A DNA stretch of 64,000 nt from Dacryopinax spathularia (lineage: Eukaryota; Basidiomycota; Dacrymycetes; Dacrymycetales; Dacrymycetaceae), in assembly GCA_037974965.1 (NCBI GenBank), contig JBBPFI010000012.1, positions 992,001 through 1,056,000 on the forward strand. The letters run 5' to 3'. Made by a program: the position numbers and the translations under genes. The notes beneath the pieces were generated by a model. The model saw only the letters and a list, made by a program, of their open reading frames with translations. It did no database searches and was not told the DNA's origin. This document shows positions 57,235 through 64,000 of the stretch, piece by piece (position 1 is the first letter of the stretch; each line of letters opens with the position of its first letter).

Positions 57235-57751
57235 CGAAAACCCTGAGCGGCGAGTCCGAGTCCGCGATTTCCAACCACGTCTGTCGTGAACAACGACGAC
57301 GACGACAAGAACTAGTGGACCACACCCGGGCTAAACACATCCATTTCCCTGCTTCATCCTGACCTTCGCTCTCTCACGCGGGACTCAGTGAACTGGCTCA
57401 TGCACTACTAGTAGCGAAGACGTATACCGGCCTTGCGATCTTCTTGCCTGCCTGCCCGTGGTTAGGACGGCGGCGCGTCGCCCCGACTCACTCCTTGGGC
57501 TGACGTGACGACACTCAGAAGTATAAGTATTGAGGAGCATATATGGGACGCAGAGCTTGATTTGGATGCTGTTTCTTACTTTGTGAGATAATATGCTACA
57601 AATCTTGTGGTGTGTATTTGCCAATTCCCGTCAACCCTATTATCGCTCACACCCTTCAACCCCAGGTCCATTCTCCCCCTCAACGCGTCCCTCACTCCTT
57701 GATCTCCTGCTTATGGAACACGTCTATCGCCAACCATCAGCATCAACCATC
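57235..57751. other. Intergenic region
   Basis: No gene seen. The stretch carries the promoter of the RWD/DUF1115 gene and the 3' end of the GFA-type gene, which is on the same strand. Confidence 0.4.
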
Positions 57752-58292
57752 CTATCCCAGGCGCGTGAGGAAGAGGGGCGTACTGGGGATCTCAGGCATC
57801 CAAGGTGCCCTCTTCTTACAGAAAAACTCTCCCTTCGGCGGCAGCGCATTCGGCGTGTCCAGCGTGCCCCAAAAGATATATCGCTGTTTATCCGCCACCG
57901 GTTCCTACCGCACCCTCTCGCGTCAACTTGCCTTCCTCAAGAACAGAAGAAGACTAGGAGAGCACGTACGCCATATTCAAGGATTGGACCTCCGCACGTC
58001 CCGCAGAATTCTCTATGCAAGGGCGTCCCGCTCCCGTTATCCATCACATGCTCCGTCGTCTTCCCCTGGGTGATTCTGAACGCCTCCTTCGGTATTTTCG
58101 TCGTGATCCCCGCCTCGCACCCTGTAAATTTCTGCGTTCAACACTCAGACTACATCCTTTTTCCCAGCGGGAGATTGGAGCTACTTGCCTTGCAGTTCTC
58201 GCAGTGGCAAAGACTTGTTCTTGCCTCGTCGGGTGAGGAGAGGGTGAACTCATACTTGATCTTGCCGCAATAACAGCCTCCAGTATAGGTCG
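57752..58292 (-). CDS. GFA-fold protein (glutathione-dependent formaldehyde-activating / CENP-V type)
   Basis: Three exons from the ATG at 58292. The zinc ligands are plain: GGCYCGKIKYEF, SLCHCENCKKFTGCEAG and HREFCGTCGGPILEYG, followed by YIFWGTLDTPNALPPKGEFF and a short end. Length is about 140 residues, usual for the family. Fungal members bind zinc and are annotated as formaldehyde-glutathione adduct enzymes or relatives of CENP-V; the actual reaction is unproven for most. The first intron has a GC donor: aag|gcaagt to cgcag|aaattt restores the family's CENCKKFTG reading, whereas no GT donor does. The second intron (gtacgt..gtag) rejoins LEYG to EPVADKQRYIFW. Confidence 0.85.
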
Positions 58293-59213
58293 GCATGCTC
58301 ACTCTTCCACTACTCGCAACAGTTCTTCTTTGTAAATGTTTGTAGACTTGAAGTAATCTAGGTCGCATTCTTGCCTACTCCTCAGCAGTACGACCGTTGC
58401 CGACATTTTGGTAACTGGGTGCGGGGTGATGACGTCGATCATGAAATCAGACCACGTGACCCCCCGATCCGTATCAAGATCTGGACCGGGACGCGATTCT
58501 CGGCAGGCGCATTTCGTCCCTCCGCCGCACCATCTTGTCCGACCTCCATCAGCCCTTATCCTCGAAACTACCAAAACCCGCTGCTTGATTGTTATAAACC
58601 GCTGGCTCTTCTGATCGACGGCTGGTGTCTTTATAAGCCAAACTTATGGTGGTGGACTGGAGAGATCAAATCGTGCATCATTCTCCCGTAAGAAAGGGGC
58701 ACGGATCGCGCGATGTGACACCAAGATGGCGGCAAGTCCCGTGACATTCGAGGGCTTTGTAGTCATTCCTCTCTCCCCACTATGGCGGGTGTACCGAAGA
58801 CGACATATCTCTCCAACGATGGACTTCTATCCTCTGGCCATGGGTTCTCGGTGATAGAAGAGGCTGTGAGGTTCTTACTGGACAAGCGCTGGTCCGTGCG
58901 ACGCTGGTCCGGCCCGCCCGCTCTGTCAGTCCTAGGAGCCGTCCATTGCTTCTCCCTCGGCACACTCCTGGCCAGGACGGGTGGAACTTAGCAGCTCGAG
59001 CACGCCATCCTGGCACCACCTTTCTCCTACTTGCTGGCTTGCTGTATGCTCCACGTTCTGGAGAGGGGCTTTGTAATGCCTTGCTGCTGACTGATTCGCT
59101 CTGGCCTGGCATATTAAAACGCCCTCTCTCGTCCCGACGAGCTGTCAACCAACTTCGCCCCCTACCTCTCAAGTAGTACAGCTACAGTCCCAGCAGCAAG
59201 AGCAAAAGCAACG
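58293..59213. other. Divergent intergenic region
   Basis: No gene supported. Small AT words (ttataaac at 58591, ttataagc at 58631, catattaaaac at 59109) may be core promoter elements; the last lies 105 bp before the ATG of the oxidoreductase at 59214. Confidence 0.4.
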
Positions 59214-60292
59214 ATGCCCGTCCCCGCCCCGCACACCGTCACCGCCGAACTCCACTTCCTCTCCCCCTCCCTCAAAGAAAAGCCGTACAACAAGTCCACC
59301 TCGTCCGAAACGAACGTCATCACCGTCGACCACTCCGTCCCGATCACCGACTTGCGCTCGCTGGGCGAGAGCGAGCTGGAGAAGTTTAGCACGGACCAGA
59401 GTGGGTTTCAGTGGGTTAAGCATGCGAGTGGGCTGAGTGGGGAGGACTTCTGGGATGAGGAGAAGGTGAGGGAGGTGTATTATAAGGAGGTGGACGAGTA
59501 TGTCTCCCTTCTCTTTCTCTTTCTCTTTCTCCTTCTTCTTCTCTGCTCGCTTCACCCCTCATAACACCGGAGAGTACAGTACTGATTCGAATGACGTGCA
59601 GGTTCCTCAAGAAAACCCTCGGAGCAAAACGTACCTTCATATTCGACCACACCACGCGCCGCGCCCCCCCAGCCGGCGAGAAGCTCACCAACATATTCGG
59701 ACGCGACCCCTCCCGTCGCGGCCCCGTCCCGCGCGCACACGTCGACCAGACGCCCAAGGCGGGGGCGGAGCGTGTGTTCTTGCATTTGGGAGAAGACGCC
59801 GAGAGGCTGAGTAAGGGGAGGTGCCAGATCGTTAATGTTTGGAGGCCTATTGTTGGGCCTGTACGTTTCCTTCCTGCTTAAACGAGTACAGAGGTGCTGA
59901 TGAGTGGTGGTAGATCGTGGATTATCCTTTGGCAGTAGCGGACTATAGGACCATCAACCCCGACACCGATCTCCAGTAAGTCCCACACTCGTCTTCCTCC
60001 CAGAACCAGGAACGAAGCATTAATCCCCGTACGCAGGCCCACCGACCTGATCTACCCCCACCGCACCGGCGAGACATACTCCGTGCGCTATAACCCCGCC
60101 CAGAAATGGTACTACATCGCCGACCAGCAACCGGATGATGTCCTCCTGCTCAAGTGCTACGAGTCGGAGGTCGTTGAGGGTCGGGCGCTGTTGACGCCGC
60201 ATACGGCGTTCTGGAATCCGGAGAGCGAGGGGAGGACGTATAGGCCGAGGGAGAGTATTGAGGTTAGGGCGTTGGTGTTCTACTCTGATTAA
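59214..60292 (+). CDS. CmcJ/NvfI/AsaB-like oxidoreductase
   Basis: Four exons from the ATG at 59214: HTVTAELHFLSPSLKEKPYN, then FLKKTLGAKRTFIFDHTTRR, PVPRAHVDQTPKAGAERVFL, LSKGRCQIVNVWRPIVGP, VDYPLAVADYRTINPDTDL, TYSVRYNPAQKWYYIADQQP, DDVLLLKCYESEV, LLTPHTAFWNPES and RESIEVRALVFYSD at the end. This is the fixed motif order of the fungal family named after CmcJ and AsaB, related to the GA4 desaturase-like group and annotated as hydroxylase/desaturase. The HVD of AHVDQ and the His of TPHTAF are the likely iron ligands; the Arg of RESIEVR may bind the co-substrate. About 290 residues. Members act in secondary metabolism, but no biosynthetic cluster is visible here, so the substrate is unknown. 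Confidence 0.85.
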
Positions 60293-62856
<2,564 letters not shown>

Positions 62857-62956
62857 TCTGCTTGGATCTAGATGTTTGGGCTGGAAAAAATGTAAAGAGG
62901 AACTGGTAAAGGAGGATTGAAATGTGCATTGGAATATGTCTTGTTGACGAAAGATA

Positions 62957-63000
62957 AAAAGGTAGATAGATCTTGACTGAAATATAGATAGATCTTGACT
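62957..63000. repeat. 20-bp tandem duplication
   Basis: tagatagatcttgactgaaa is followed by an almost identical second copy, at the junction between the OYE gene and its broken copy. Confidence 0.85.
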
Positions 63001-63054
63001 GAGCAGAATGAGAAATTGGATCGTTGGATCTCGTGCGCCGACGTTTCTGGAAGA

Positions 63055-63435
63055 TGGCTCCTATGGGGCTTGGAGCAGAGCACCATCCTCGCTTGAGAGC
63101 TGCAGAAGGTCGGCGTCGACTTTCTGGATGTCAGCTCGGGCGGGGACGGGGCAGCGCGGAAGACAGCCATCGCCCCTGGCTGTCAAGTCCCCTTCGCGGA
63201 GCATATCAAAAACGCTCCCCCGAGCTTGCTGGTCGGCTGTGTGGGGTTGATCACTGAGCCGGATCAGGCTAAAGGGTTTTTGAAGGACGGGAATGCCGAT
63301 GTCGTGTTGCTAGGCCGGGAGCTGCTGAGAAAAATGTGGATTGGCCGTTGTATGCTGCTCAGGAGCTGGGAGTCGCGGTTCATCCTGCTGTGCGGTATGA
63401 GCGGGCGCGGTCCCATTTGCTGCATTGGTTATAGC
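63055..63435 (+). pseudogene. Broken tandem copy of the old yellow enzyme C-terminus
   Basis: Begins at ctatggggcttggagcagag, which matches the WGVEQSTILAAELQ region (62492) of the intact gene. It continues KVGVDFLDVSSGG, QVPFAEHIKNAPPSLLVGC, VGLITEPDQAKGFLKDGNAD, VVLLGRELLRK and WPLYAAQELGVAVHPAVRYE. The frame contains a stop in place of the Ala after TILA and a slip after ELLRK (about 63332). About 120 codons of the last exon are represented; nothing of exons 1-4. Divergence of roughly 20 per cent by eye suggests it is not recent. Confidence 0.9.
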
Positions 63436-63722
63436 TCCACAGAGGACTTCCCAGACATTAGACAGGTTGTGACTAGATTTCCTGTTGGACTAGGACAGAC
63501 AATGATGAGAAAAGGTTAGAATGACTCGCCCGCTGGCCTTGGGATACACAAACAATTACGTGCCGCAGCATTGGCCGTAAGGGTCGCGTCGTCAGGAGCA
63601 AGACGGGCCTCACTTTCGCGCAATATTCCTCGCCAATACAAAGCCAACGAACTCGACAGCAAGACTCATCGCCTCATCTCTCGACATACGACATCGCCAG
63701 CTCAAGTAAACGAACAAAAACA

Positions 63723-64000
63723 ATGGGAGGAGGGGACGAGGATGTCACCGAGTGCGTTTTCTCACTCAAGTGCGGACGTGCGGTATTAACGCGGACTATC
63801 AGGATCGAGCCCGTCTCGGCTCACTCGGTTGACGAATGGCGCAACATGTACATCGAAGCCAAGAACATGCTGGATGAGGCGATGGAGGAGATTGCGGAGT
63901 TTAGGGTGACGAGTGGGGAGATCGAGCAGGAGATGGAGAGGGAATTGAAGGATAAGGAGAAGGCGTTGATGGATCTGAAGGTCAGGGTTGGCAAGCTGGA
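63723..64000 (+). CDS. NudE/NDE1 homologue, cut by the window end
   Basis: ATG at 63723 (MGGGDEDVTE), an intron of about 53 nt that splits a Glu codon (GA|G), then PVSAHSVDEWRNMYIEAKNM and LDEAMEEIAEFRVTSGEIEQ, EMERELKDKEKALMDLKVRV. The order W..MY-EAK-MLDE..-E-EEF..-S-E-E-E-ERELKDKEKA is the beginning of the NudE coiled coil, the dynein regulator that binds Lis1 and controls nuclear migration. Heptad spacing is good throughout. Only about 85 residues are in the window. Alternative: another coiled-coil protein with a similar start. Confidence 0.72.
   Translation, partial: MGGGDEDVTECVFSLKCGRAVLTRTIRIEPVSAHSVDEWRNMYIEAKNMLDEAMEEIAEFRVTSGEIEQEMERELKDKEKALMDLKVRVGKL

Overview
The window reads as nuclear DNA of a basidiomycete, most likely an Agaricomycete. 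GT-AG introns of about 50-65 nt interrupt almost every gene, and codon use is GC-rich. The lineage-typical families are a DUF6532 protein, a Plavaka (CACTA/CMC-type) transposase, a PIF1 helicase and QDE-1-like RNA-silencing RNA polymerases. I saw no rRNA, tRNA or CRISPR array. All gene models were read by eye, by splicing frames at GT..AG sites.

Layout. 1-2653: DUF6532 protein, probably entering from the left edge. 3.36-3.84 kb: degenerate 15-bp minisatellite. 3.85-13.1 kb: a pseudogene-rich block holding an N-terminal BMS1 piece, an APH-type kinase, a 221-aa orphan, a C-terminal BMS1 piece and a broken DUG2. Both BMS1 pieces and DUG2 keep introns, so they are DNA-level copies. 13.6-35.6 kb: RAD17; a large orphan with a Cys cluster; a second orphan; a protein with deaminase-like motifs; a PIF1 helicase head-to-head with a RAD9-like gene; a nearly perfect 15-bp satellite; a clear RAD1; an uncertain locus; and a large gene with a Lys-rich front and a globular rear. 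35.7-41.5 kb: an inverted copy of the satellite module, a degraded Plavaka element and a SurE gene scrap. 41.6-43.15 kb: an AT-rich island. 43.5-56 kb: a small orphan, a SurE nucleotidase, and two full-length RNA-dependent RNA polymerases in head-to-head orientation. 56.2-64 kb: ordinary metabolic and housekeeping genes (RWD/DUF1115, GFA-fold, CmcJ/AsaB-like oxidoreductase, old yellow enzyme plus a broken tandem copy, and the start of a NudE homologue).

The feature that stands out is the linkage, within 18 kb, of the checkpoint clamp loader subunit RAD17 and two clamp subunits, RAD9-like and RAD1, together with a PIF1 helicase. These are normally described as unlinked, and two of them look divergent. 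Whether they are the only copies in the genome or a second, specialised set cannot be decided from this window. The second notable feature is the divergent pair of RNA-silencing polymerases, both with an intact DYDGD catalytic motif and both with an intron at the same place inside it.
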